From Nemertoderma westbladi (Eukaryota > Xenacoelomorpha > Nemertodermatida > Nemertodermatidae): a stretch of 39,262 bases of DNA. The notes under the pieces were generated by a model that made no database searches, was not told the origin of the DNA, and worked only from the letters and a program-made list of their open reading frames with translations. The stretch spans positions 1 through 39,262 of the forward strand of contig JAUCBJ010002165.1 in assembly GCA_032718475.1 (NCBI GenBank), read 5' to 3'. This document shows positions 30,945 to 39,262 of this stretch, piece after piece. Each line of letters starts with the position of its first letter. Position 1 is the stretch's first letter. The position numbers were made by a program, and so were the translations under genes.

Positions 30945-31612
30945 GCATTTGAAACAGAGGAGCATTTCCTACTAGAATGTCAAAACTACTCGGACAGCAG
31001 ATACAATTTTATAGGCGCAGAAACACCAGCCTTATATAATTTATTTGAAAGACCGGGTGTACCAACCTTTATTAACAAACTAATAAAAGAGCGCAAACTT
31101 AAAAAAATTATTGTCTCTTAATCGAACTGTCTATTTGTTTATCTTACTTGTCCTGTAATATTTATTATTAAGGTCTACTTATCTATAGGGCAAGCTAACC
31201 TTATTCATATTTATTTATATATTTATAATTTACTATTTATAATATATTATAACATAATGTTATTTTGCTTCCATGTCTGCACGTCACATAACTTAAAATT
31301 CAATCAATTACTACCTCATACCTTTATAATTACAGCTAACGTATACATTTAACTTATTCTCGTAGATATAATTTCACCTCCGCCAATTGATATTCTCAAT
31401 TTACTGTAAAACTGTTCGTGCACATTATTTAATTATATCTTAATTACGTTATTTACCTTATATTCAATATTTATCTATCAACTACAGTATATTTAACTTT
31501 ATTTAACTTTATTTGCTTTTCGTAGGACTATTATCTCATATTGCTTGTGCTGTCATCAGTTTATTATTGCTACCTGTATAATATTAGTCAATAAATACAT
31601 ACATACATACAT
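30945..31612 (+). mobile_element. LINE 3' end (C-terminal RT tail, 3' UTR, CATA tail)
   Basis: The frame ending at 31121 contains ETEEHFLLECQNYSDSR, the E..H.L..C..Y...R signature near the C-terminus of many LINE ORF2 proteins, followed by a lysine-rich end. A ~480-bp AT-rich 3' UTR ends in AATAAATACATACATACATA (31590-31610), a typical LINE tail with a polyadenylation signal and microsatellite. The rest of ORF2 is missing (5' truncation), so the copy is inactive. Confidence 0.65.
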
Positions 31613-31915
31613 GGACCTTCATTATATGTGTGCATAAACAACGCCACATATTACTATATGTTTAGTTCTATGTTTGTATGTGTAGTGCACTCAGCTAAGG
31701 TTTTTAGTAATATTAATTAATGGTGGTGGATTGTCTCACATATATGTCAAGCTATCTATGAGAAATACATTCAAAGCATTTTGTCCTAAATAATATAATA
31801 TTATTTTACTGATTTATGTTCAACCGAACAAAAACAGGGCTGAGGCACAAGCATAGGGTGTTTTAAACTCCCAAAATATGACTTTCTTTCTTGCATATAA
31901 ACCATGGTATTTCTT
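31613..31915. other. no gene seen
   Basis: AT-rich spacer between the LINE tail and the repeated module. It contains AGGGTGTTTTAAAC at ~31856, similar to AGGGTGTTTTGCCT words seen at ~19013, 21010 and 30492. Confidence 0.5.
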
Positions 31916-32655
31916 GGTTTCATTTGAAAGAGCGCCTTAAAATTAGGCCGGTGGGTACAATAAAAAAAATTTCAAAAATTTTGAGATAGGGCATTCTGCA
32001 TTAAGACGGCAGTATTGTTCCCCACTGGCAGACGGCCAAGTTCTGTAGGTAGGGTTGAGCACAATGGCAGCATATGATGGTATTGACAGATAGGAGGCCA
32101 TGAGGAAGTAAATTGCGGACATACAAGGTATCAGATTTTTTTAAACCGTTGTTACTTAGTTTTGCATTGCAAATTCAAATAGTTATCAAAAGAACAGTAC
32201 AGCACATACAAAATACAGCACGTAAAAACTAAATAATTACTCACCAAGCAACACAATTGCTATTTAAACTACCGGTATGTACTGCAACTGCTGTACTGTG
32301 TACTGCCTACCACTGCACTGCACTGCCATTCAGCCTGTTGGGTCCGTGTTTGCATTAGCCAGGAGAATGGACGCCTCCGCGATATTGCAGCGGACTGGGC
32401 GGCGAGAAGCTGATCTACAGCCACGCAGACAGAGTAGCGACGACCTCAGCAACGCAAAACTCAGTCGCCGGCGAACCCAGGTGATACTGTCGGAGTACCG
32501 GACCTCCCTTTTGTCCGCGATCTTGTGGGCCAGGCGAGTAACAAACTGCTATCAGATACCGACCGAACTGGTATCAGATAGTATTTCCAGGTCTATTTCA
32601 CAGGTCATTTACTGTAATAAGGTACAACATTATGTTGAATAGCGAGGTTCTAAGT
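31916..32655. repeat. repeated module, copy 1
   Basis: About 740 bp starting GGTTTCATTTGAAAGAGCG and ending GAATAGCGAGGTTCTAAG. It is nearly identical to 37584-38345 except for a ~30-base insertion in copy 2 and 6-9-base indels around 32280. It holds a short ORF kept open in both copies. It abuts an 87-bp array here and a 20-bp array in copy 2. No terminal repeats or target duplication are obvious. Probably one end of an unrecognised mobile element. Confidence 0.85.
32367..32590 (+). CDS. candidate first coding exon in module copy 1
   Basis: From ATG at 32367 (MDASAILQRTGRREADLQ) the frame encodes a basic, Ser/Arg-rich segment (RRQSSDDLSNAKLSRRR, then QVILSEYRTSLLSAILW and TELVSDSIS). A possible donor CCAG|GTCTAT after 32590 leaves phase 2, which fits exactly the acceptor TTTACAG before 33283, and would fuse this to the OB-fold-like gene as SISR-MEAALK. 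The donor is weak. A stronger-looking AAG|GTACAA at 32621/32622 would put the downstream exon out of frame. Without splicing the ORF ends at 32640-32642. Compared with copy 2 there are three substitutions in 224 bases. No known domain. Confidence 0.4.
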
Positions 32656-33222
32656 GTCTAAGTGTTCTGTAACCTGCTCATTTACTAACCTGCATAATCT
32701 TGTGGTGACACCTGTTAACTATAGTTTATTGTTTTGTTTCTATCTACATTCTTCTGAAACCTGCTTCTTACTAACCTGCATAATCTTGTAACACATGTTA
32801 ACTAGGCCTATAGTTTATTATTTTGGTTCTATCTACATGCCTCTGTAATCTGCTCCTTTACTAACCTGCATAATCTTGTAGTAACACATGTTAACTATAG
32901 TTTATTGTTTTGGTTCTATCTACATGCTCTGTAACCTGCTCCTTTACTAACCTGCATAATTTTGTAGTAACACATGTTAACTAGAGTTTATTGTTTTGGT
33001 TCTATCTACATGCTCTGTAACCTGCTCCTTTATCAACCTGCATAATCTTGTAGTAACACATGTTAACTATAGTTTATTGTTTTGGTTCCATCTACATGCC
33101 TCTGTAACCTGTTCCTTTACTAACCTGCATAATCTTGTAGTAACAAATGTTAACTACAGTTTATTGTTTTGGTTCTATCTACATGCCTCTGTAACCTGCT
33201 CCTTTACTAACCTGCATTTTTT
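32655..33222. repeat. ~87-bp satellite array, ~7 units, related to the 68-bp satellite
   Basis: Units of 85-90 bp contain CTGTAACCTGCTCCTTTACT, AACCTGCATAATCTTGTAGT and GTTTATTGTTTTGGTT. Read in reverse, two boxes (GGAGCAGGTTACAG and AACCAAAACAATAAAC) match the 68-bp satellite, with a 13-14-base spacer of different sequence. The array lies between the module's ORF and the OB-fold-like gene, inside the proposed intron 32591-33282. Confidence 0.9.
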
Positions 33223-33283
33223 ACTAACCTAACATTTTGTTTACATTATTTGTTCTATTATACTTAATTTATAAATTTACAGG

Positions 33284-34234
33284 ATGGAAGCAGCTCTCAA
33301 GATAGTTTCACTGATGGAGATAATGTCTCCTGGATTCAAGCTGGGAATTGATGACAAGGAGATGCGTGGTCGGATACTTAGCGTAAAGAAGTGTGGGAAA
33401 GATAAGATGGCGTATATCACTAAGAAGGGGGGGTCCAAACGGAGCTTAGTTGAGACGCCATATGACCGGCTCTTATGTATTGGTGATATGAACAGCACGA
33501 TGACATGTTATATACTAACGCAAACACAGGGCCACTCCGAAGAGTCAACTGTGAAACTACTTACAAGTGACCTATACGTTGGAGCACGAGTATCAATTTC
33601 TGCCCCATATTTTAACTGTAAATACATGAGCAACGACTCCTCTAATCCCATTATTCATACAGGATCCCCTATTGAACTAACCCCTGGCCCAGCGTACGAA
33701 GTTCCCTACGTCCCCTACAACCAATACCCTGGCGATACTGACACTCATATGTTTAGTTACAAGGGTGTGAAAGTCAGTATCTCCGGGGTGTGTGTTGTAG
33801 GGGAGAGGTGTAGTGGGCTGCTTTGCGACAAACGTGCCAGTACTAAGGAGGCAGTATGTGCCTGTTATTATAAGACCAGGCGTTCTGCCAACTGGTGTGC
33901 TGGAATGTTTGTAAATCCAGAAATTCCAGGATTTCCGGAAGCCGAGGACCGGCTATTCTCGTTCCATCTTTCAAAACTTTTCATTAATCCTTCTCGGCTG
34001 GCTTTACCTCTGGGAAATTTCGGGGTTCTAGCCTTAAAGGATGCAGTGAAAGATATTTCAGAAAGGGTCAATAGAGAATGTGGTTGGTCGGTAGTGGGAT
34101 GGTTTAAGTGTGGTACCATCACACAGGCGGATGGCGAGACAACTATTTCACCAGAGGCTGAGGCGCATATATCCTATATATGGCCATCAGAGCCCAATAA
34201 AGTAAATGAGTTTATAGAAGAGAGGAAGATATAA
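33284..34234 (+). CDS. OB-fold-like protein with a cysteine cluster, family unrecognised
   Basis: 316 residues, ATG right after a TTTACAG acceptor (33282), TAA at 34232-34234. Residues ~25-132 read as an OB fold: MRGRILSVKK (strand 1), RLLCIGDMNSTMTCYILTQ (the 'IGD.TG' strand pair), DLYVGARVSISAP (strand 4) and IIHTGSPIEL (final strand), the pattern of RPA-type single-strand DNA-binding domains. Residues 170-194 hold C-x5-C-x4-C-x10-C-x-C (C170, C176, C181, C192, C194), a possible zinc site. The end has GWSVVGWFKCGTITQADGE and AEAHISYIWPSEP, which I cannot place. It follows module copy 1 and an 87-bp array, and precedes an A-rich repeat and a hammerhead-like sequence. It may be a mobile-element single-strand DNA-binding protein; function is inference. 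Confidence 0.65.
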   Translation: MEAALKIVSLMEIMSPGFKLGIDDKEMRGRILSVKKCGKDKMAYITKKGGSKRSLVETPYDRLLCIGDMNSTMTCYILTQTQGHSEESTVKLLTSDLYVGARVSISAPYFNCKYMSNDSSNPIIHTGSPIELTPGPAYEVPYVPYNQYPGDTDTHMFSYKGVKVSISGVCVVGERCSGLLCDKRASTKEAVCACYYKTRRSANWCAGMFVNPEIPGFPEAEDRLFSFHLSKLFINPSRLALPLGNFGVLALKDAVKDISERVNRECGWSVVGWFKCGTITQADGETTISPEAEAHISYIWPSEPNKVNEFIEERKI

Positions 34235-34324
34235 GAGGATATATAAGATTTATTGTTTGTTTTTAAGTTTCGTTAAGTACTTTTACTAGTATACATACAT
34301 TAGCCCCTGTCCTATTTTATTAAT

Positions 34325-34660
34325 TATATATATATATATATATATCAGGAAAAAATACTAAAAAATCAATACATTTTGTTAACCTCAAAAAATTATATAA
34401 AATATTTTGTAAGCCCAAAAAAAAAAATATAAAATACTTTCGAAAAAACAAAAAAAAATATAAAATATATTGTAAACCAAAAAAAGTAGAAAATGCGTGC
34501 CGAAATACAAAAAAAAAATATTAAATATTTTGTAAACCCAAAAAAATATAAAATGCGTTCCGAAACACAAAAAAAAATATAAAATATATTGTAAACCCAA
34601 AAAAAATAGAACATGCGTGAAGAAATACAAAAAACATATAAAATATTTTTTAAACCCATA
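34325..34660. repeat. (TA)n and ~60-bp A-rich tandem repeat
   Basis: TATATATA at ~34326-34345, then about four to five imperfect ~60-bp units of AAAAAAATATAAAATATTTTG, with GCGTGCCGAAATAC-like words at 34494, 34555 and 34614. Reverse-strand F/Y-rich ORFs across it (34385-34753) are artefacts. Confidence 0.8.
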
Positions 34661-34700
34661 AATATAACGAAAAGAGAAAATAAATAGATTTAAAACATAC

Positions 34701-34800
34701 ATACAGCTGATGAGGACCAGAAGTCCGAAACTATCGTATCCAATAATACCCATACTGTGTTTTTAATTTATGGGTATTATTCGATAAAATAGTTCTGTAT
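34701..34800 (+). ncRNA. hammerhead-ribozyme-like sequence
   Basis: All core parts of a hammerhead occur in order. Stem I: ATACAG (34701-34706) pairs with CTGTAT (34795-34800). Conserved CTGATGA is at 34707-34713. Stem II: GGAC/GTCC (34714-34717, 34723-34726) with a CAGAA loop. Conserved GAAA is at 34727-34730. A long stem III follows (CTA...TAG, TATCG/CGATA, and AATAATACCCATA at 34742-34754 with TATGGGTATTATT at 34769-34781). The cleavage triplet would be GTT (34792-34794), allowed by the NUH rule. Asymmetric bulges in stem III weaken the case. Such ribozymes occur in Penelope-like elements, retrozymes and tandem repeats (family knowledge). Confidence 0.6.
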
Positions 34801-34849
34801 TTTTCCTGATTGTTTGAATTTATTGTGCTTCCCAACTTTACTTTCTATA

Positions 34850-35220
34850 TTACATTAATTTATAATATATTTGTATTTCCTGTATATTGACTATTGTTGT
34901 TATATGACAGACATATTTCTATTATAATTCATAATTTTATTTGTACTGTATGTAATTACGTTTTATAAATTGTCCAGTGCATTGTTACATCTTCATCGTT
35001 GAGTCGGACATTGTCACGCTCTCGGTAAAGTTGTACTCAGTGTAATTACGTTTTATATGGGTTTTAGGTTAGCGTAGTGTAATATTGTATTTGTAACCAA
35101 GTAACATAAAGGACCCCCTTGGAAATAAGCTGCAAAGCTTTAGGGGTAATCCTATATGTTATGCCATACAATAACATTAACAATAATTTGGTGTATTGAT
35201 TGTTTTTTCTTACATAGTTT
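34850..35220 (+). mobile_element. possible LINE 3' UTR remnant
   Basis: An AT-rich stretch ends in GTAACATAAAGGACCCCCTT, followed by GGAAATAAGCTGCAAAGC, then TTAGGGGTAATCC. The 'CCCTTGGAAATAAG.TGC..AGCTTTAGGGG' style resembles LINE 3' UTRs I remember from invertebrates. No ORF; low certainty. Confidence 0.3.
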
Positions 35221-35462
35221 AGAATTAAATCTATACTCGATTTTCCCCTGGTGATGGGTGAAATGGGTTGGTCACGTCCAGAGTCCCACCCCCATACCAG
35301 ATTTAGATTTAGTGGTGTTTAGAATTATCACCGGAACCAGACAGAGTGTGTAGCCTATTGCATTTGCACCGATTCGATTTAATATTTTTTCCAATGTAAT
35401 TGCAAGTGTGAAACAAATTTGAGACAGGGGGGAAACTCGATGCAAAACCCGCCTCGGCGAAT
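35221..35462. other. no gene seen
   Basis: Mixed-composition spacer up to the SINE tail. CCCGCCTCGGCGAATTAATA just before 35470 may belong to the SINE 3' flank. Nothing else recognised. Confidence 0.4.
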
Positions 35463-35737
35463 TAATAAAGTAAAGTAAATTTTCTTCGGCCGCTAGGCCA
35501 GGGATATACGATTTAGTTACAGTGCGGTCCCCCCAGAATTTTACTCCACAGAGGAAACTCCAGTACTCATTTAGCTACCACTTAAGGATGCAAGGCAGAG
35601 ATGCGCCCTGGCTGGTCCCTTTAAAGCATTCGTGCCGAAACGAAAACTGCCCTGGCCCATGTGAGGATCGAACCCACGACCTACGGGAGATGTGAATTCA
35701 ATGCAACCACTACACCAAGGTGGAACCTTATCCCGCC
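35463..35737 (-). mobile_element. tRNA-derived SINE
   Basis: Reading the minus strand from ~35737: a tRNA-like head with box A TGGTGTAGTGGTTGC (35717-35703) and box B GGGTTCGATCC (35675-35665). A ~170-bp body follows (including GACCAGCCAGGGCGC and GGCCTAGCGGCCGAAG) and a tail of ACTTTACTTTATT repeats near 35465. SINEs are transcribed by RNA polymerase III from these internal boxes and copied by a partner LINE. The tRNA head is well preserved, so it is not very old. No family name assigned. Confidence 0.75.
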
Positions 35738-35757
35738 TCAATGTTAAATTCTTAATT

Positions 35758-35830
35758 TAGGGAAAGGAGCAGGTTACAGTGTCCCATTATTTTAACCAAA
35801 ACAATAAACTAACCACAATAGAACAGGTTA
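35758..35830. repeat. lone monomer with the two satellite boxes
   Basis: GGAGCAGGTTACAG, a 14-base spacer (TGTCCCATTATTTT) and AACCAAAACAATAAAC, as in the 68-bp satellite but with a different spacer. A partial GAACAGGTTAC follows at ~35823. It lies right beside the SINE head. Confidence 0.8.
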
Positions 35831-36259
35831 CAATTTTATTTTTGAGAGCAATCAGCTGTTAATTGCGTCCAATTTCCCCTGGAGAGGGATACATTTTTAT
35901 TGCGTCCAGTTTCCCCCTATCTGACAAAATAAGGCAACTACAACTGGAGGCATAAAGTTTGGATAATAAATTGAAATGAAAAAATATGTGATTGGTGGTG
36001 TGCCAGGTACAAGTCGAGGCCCAAAGAAACTTATTCAGATACAACAAATCAATCTTGTTAGTCGTAAAGATAACTTATCCTGCAATGTTCTCAAGTTCAT
36101 CGACCTTGAAAATCCGGCAAAGGAAAGTTATTAACTGACCACCATGTTGTTTAAGACAGAAGTATGTCTTATCAATAGCAGTAACTGGCAGGATATAAGC
36201 AGTACTTTTACAGAGTAATAGTAAAAGTAAGTTATCGCAATAAAGCTGCAGCATCTCAT
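35831..36259. other. no gene seen
   Basis: TTGCGTCCARTTTCCCC occurs twice (~35863 and ~35898), a small local duplication. The reverse ORF across 35859-36047 has no protein features. Confidence 0.5.
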
Positions 36260-36367
36260 TGCTTATTTTGTTGATTGAATTGAGTTTGCTTATTTTGTTG
36301 ATTGAATTGAGTTTGCTTATTTTGTTGATTGAATTGAGTTTGCTTATTTTGTTGATTGAATTGAGTT
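36260..36367. repeat. 27-bp tandem repeat, 4 copies
   Basis: Four near-perfect copies of a 27-bp unit containing TGCTTATTTTGTTGATTG and AATTGAGTT. Confidence 0.95.
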
Positions 36368-37583
36368 CGCCTAAGTTGTGGTATTATTTAAAGTTTTTAT
36401 TTATATAATAAATTATTAATGAATAATAATTGTTGTGGGAACTGTTATTTTTAAATATTTGTTATGTAGTGAACAATAACCAACAGACAAAAGTTGCTGC
36501 TCAAATTTTTAGTTGAGCATTAAGGCTTTTATTTGTATAATTCGGATCATACATGCCTATATCATTTTTACTTCTAATAATTCAATAATTGATGTATAGT
36601 GTATATTCAGTTAACAACTTATATCTTGTGTTACTACAACATAAAATACATTTTTTGTACATTATCAATAATTACCATAGTAATATATTATATGATTATG
36701 TCGGTACGGTGTATGAGTCAATTAAACATAATAATTATAAGCAATGAAATAATTCAAAGATAATTAAATTTTTTTCCGAATGTCTAATTGCTCAGCAATG
36801 TATAACCCTACTTGTTATCCCAATTGATAATGAGTTGAAGCCACGTGAAGTATACCAGACTTTTGGATCAGTTTTTAATTTGGTCCAACGGTTCGGAATT
36901 TAAAAGGGCCCAAAGTACATGCAAAAAAATGATTTCAATTTTTCCGCCATTTTTGGATTTTGATATTTCGCCTACCCCCTATTATCGATGATTATTATAA
37001 ACATTTTTGACTTTTAAACTTTTTCAATTAAGTGAATTCTTCATGGTCGAAATCGCGATTTAAAATATTTCATATATTTCGCTAATTATCAGACTTGCGA
37101 TTGTAAGCGCGATACTTTGAACAACATTAGTAGTCTTAGCGGGCTAAATTCCGAACATTCCAAAAATTTCTATATCTCCTGGTCTACTGGGTCTTTTTTG
37201 GAAATTTAAAAACCAGCATGTTGAAAATCATTAATATCTACATCATTATTTCTATCTATATTATTCAGGTTTGGCCCTTGATTTCATTATAAAAAGTAAA
37301 TGAGGGTCCATCAATATATTTAACCAAAATCGACACCTACGATTCGAATAAAAATTACTTTCGGGTGGGTGGGCATTATGCTTTATTCTTTTTACAAAAA
37401 GTTGAACAACTCACTACTACATATTTCTATCGTATATTTTTTAAGGGCCAACTACAATGATTAATAATTAATGGATACTGCGCGCGATGTTTCGAGGGAG
37501 AAAAAACAAGTGTGGTCTCCACACCACGCTTCATGGCAATTACCAATCTATTTTGAATATATATATATTAGCGGGGTCAGCTA
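36368..37583. other. no gene seen, AT-rich
   Basis: About 1.2 kb with no credible ORF. 36840-37500 reads like an old interspersed repeat of moderate GC without clear ends. TATATATATA near 37557 precedes the module. Confidence 0.5.
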
Positions 37584-38345
37584 GGTTTCATTTGAAAGAG
37601 CGCCTTAAAATTAGGCCGGTGGGTACAATAAAAAAAATTTCAAAAATTTTGAGATAGGGCATTCTGCCTTAAGACGGCAGTATTGTTCCCCACTGGCAGA
37701 CGGCCAAGTTCTGTAGGTAGGGTTGAGTACAATGGCAGCATATGATGGTATTGACAGATGGGAGGCCATGAGGAAGTAAATTGCGGACATACAAGGTATC
37801 AGATTTTTTTTAACCGTTGTTACTTCGTTTTGTATTGCAAATTCAAATAGTTATCAAAAGAACAGTACAGCACATACAAAATACAGCACGTAAAAACTAA
37901 ATAATTACTCACCAACCACCACCAGCTGTATTTGACGGCTGCCTAGCAACAAAATTGCTATTTAAACTACCGGTATGTACTGCTGTACTGTGTACTGCCT
38001 ACCACTGCAATGCCATTCAGCCTGTTGGGTCCGAGTTTGCATTAGCCAGGAGAATGGAAGCCTCCGCGATATTGCAGCGGACTGGGCGGCGAGAAGCTGA
38101 TCTACAGCCACGCAGACAGAGCAGCGACGACCTCAGCAACGCAAAACTCAGTCGCCGGCGAACCCAGGTGATACTGTCGGAGTACCGGACCTCCCTTTTG
38201 TCCGCGATCTTGTGGGCCATGCGAGTAACAAACTGCTATCAGATACCGACCGAACTGGTATCAGATAGTATTTCCAGGTCTATTTCACAGGTCATTTACT
38301 GTAATAAGGTACAACATTATGTTGAATAGCGAGGTTCTAAATGTT
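37584..38345. repeat. repeated module, copy 2
   Basis: Direct-orientation duplicate of 31916-32655 about 5.7 kb away, very similar, with a ~30-base insertion near 37915-37945. Here the module runs straight into the 20-bp array. TAACCGTTGTTACTT at ~37811 inside the module is the exact reverse complement of 15 bases of that 20-bp monomer, so the module and the array could fold back on each other. Confidence 0.88.
38054..38277 (+). CDS. candidate first coding exon in module copy 2
   Basis: Same ORF as 32367-32590, starting MEASAILQRTGRREADLQ, with identical length to the possible donor CCAG|GTCTAT (38277/38278). Differences from copy 1 in this stretch: D to E at residue 2, one synonymous AGT/AGC, and R to M near the end. 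Any downstream OB-fold partner would lie past the window edge, beyond the 20-bp array. Confidence 0.35.
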
Positions 38346-39262
38346 CTAAGTAACAACGGTTAGTACTAAGTAACAACGGTTAGTACTAAGTAACAACGGT
38401 TAGTACTAAGTAACAACGGTTAGTACTAAGTAACAACGGTTAGTACTAAGTAACAACGGTTAGTACAAAGTAACAACGGTTAGTACTAAGTAACAACGGT
38501 TAGTACTAAGTAACAACGGTTAGTACAAAGTAACAACGGTTAGTACTAAGTAACAACGGTTAGTATACTAAGTAACAACGGTTAGTACAAAGTAACAACG
38601 GTTAGTACTAAGTAACAACGGTTAGTACTAAGTAACAACGGTTAGTACTAAGTAACAACGGTTAGTAAAAAGTAACAACGGTTAGTACTAAGTAACAACG
38701 GTTAGTACTAAGTAACAACGGTTAGTACTAAGTAACAACGGTTAGTATACTAAGTAACAACGGTTAGTACAAAGTAACAACGGTTAGTACTAAGTAACAA
38801 CGGTTAGTACTAAGTAACAACGGTTAGTACTAAGTAACAACGGTTAGTAAAAAGTAACAACGGTTAGTACTAAGTAACAACGGTTAGTACTAAGTAACAA
38901 CGGTTAGTAAAAAGTAACAACGGTTAGTACTAAGTAACAACGGTTAGTACTAAGTAACAACGGTTAGTACTAAGTAACAACGGTTAGTACTAAGTAACAA
39001 CGGTTAGTAAAAAGTGACAACGGTTAGTACTAAGTAACAACGGTTAGTACTAAGTAACAACGGTTAGTAAAAAGTAACAACGGTTAGTACTAAGTAACAA
39101 CGGTTAGTACTAAGTAACAACAGTTAGTACTAAGTAACAACGGTTAGTACTAAGTAACAACGGTTAGTACTAAATAACAACGGTTAGTACTAAGTAACAA
39201 CGGTTAGTAAAAAGTAACAACGGTTAGTACTAAGTAACAACGGTTAGTACTAAGTAACAATC
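38346..39262. repeat. 20-bp satellite array, ~45 copies, continues past the window
   Basis: Unit TAAGTAACAACGGTTAGTAC repeated head to tail, with AAAAGT and ACAAAGT variants and occasional 22-bp units (TAGTATACTAAG). A block with the 22-bp unit followed by an ACAAAG unit recurs (38566 and 38747), implying local multi-unit duplication. It contains GGTTAG but is not telomeric. Confidence 0.97.

Noticed and set aside
34385-34753. F/Y/I-rich reverse ORFs resembling membrane proteins
   Set aside because: Translation of A-rich tandem repeats; low complexity in several frames.
38346-39262. Telomere or telomere-like repeat
   Set aside because: The 20-bp unit contains GGTTAG, but the period and the rest of the unit do not match TTAGGG-type repeats.

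Overview
The window looks like nuclear DNA from a non-vertebrate animal. Evidence: intron-like exon boundaries with GT/AG signals, a Bcl-2 family gene, a full-length MCM-binding protein (MCMBP) gene, a LINE reverse transcriptase fragment, a tRNA-derived SINE, MITEs, and very heavy satellite content. The palindrome TAGGCCTA and ACCGGTA words are strikingly frequent. From memory this reminds me of echinoderm or hemichordate genomes, but the sequence alone does not fix the phylum. There are no bacterial operons, ribosome binding sites or CRISPR arrays.

Layout. 1-3858: the last two exons (144-299 and 3691-3858, +) of an unrecognised gene. Its 3.4 kb intron holds an antisense, intronless Bcl-2-like gene (1965-2522, -), hairpin repeats built on TTCTAGAA, and a Harbinger-like MITE (2741-2950). 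4087-16163: two copies of a compound block (72-bp satellite, 0.6 kb spacer, 43-bp minisatellite, MCMBP 3' end). The first copy ends in a broken MCMBP fragment and the second leads into the intact gene. 16361-18178: intact, intronless MCMBP (-). 17897-21890: a nearly perfect 1,997-bp tandem duplication that left a second MCMBP 5' end fused to antisense LINE sequence. 21816-22805: 5'-truncated LINE RT lying between inverted arrays of a ~150-bp repeat. 23788-25503: 68-bp satellite with a 6-monomer higher-order repeat. 26177-28490: a DNA transposon with ~210-bp terminal inverted repeats carrying a C2H2 plus FLYWCH/FAR1-like zinc-finger gene. 28500-31612: repeats, a possible small two-exon gene broken by a 19-bp minisatellite, and a LINE 3' end. 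31916-34800: a repeated module with a short ORF, an 87-bp satellite, an OB-fold-like protein gene (33284-34234) and a hammerhead-ribozyme-like sequence. 35463-35737: SINE. 37584-39262: second copy of the module, running into a 20-bp satellite that continues past the window.

The genes do not form a pathway. Bcl-2 (apoptosis control) and MCMBP (MCM2-7 handling in replication) are host genes; most of the rest is mobile or satellite DNA. The best candidates for something new are: (i) the duplicated module + array + OB-fold gene, which may be one unrecognised mobile-element family; (ii) a two-box motif with fixed ~14-nt spacing shared by three otherwise different repeat loci; (iii) the hammerhead-like sequence; (iv) the reshaped MCMBP locus, duplicated separately at both ends; and (v) a possible recent frameshift that removed the membrane anchor of the Bcl-2-like protein.
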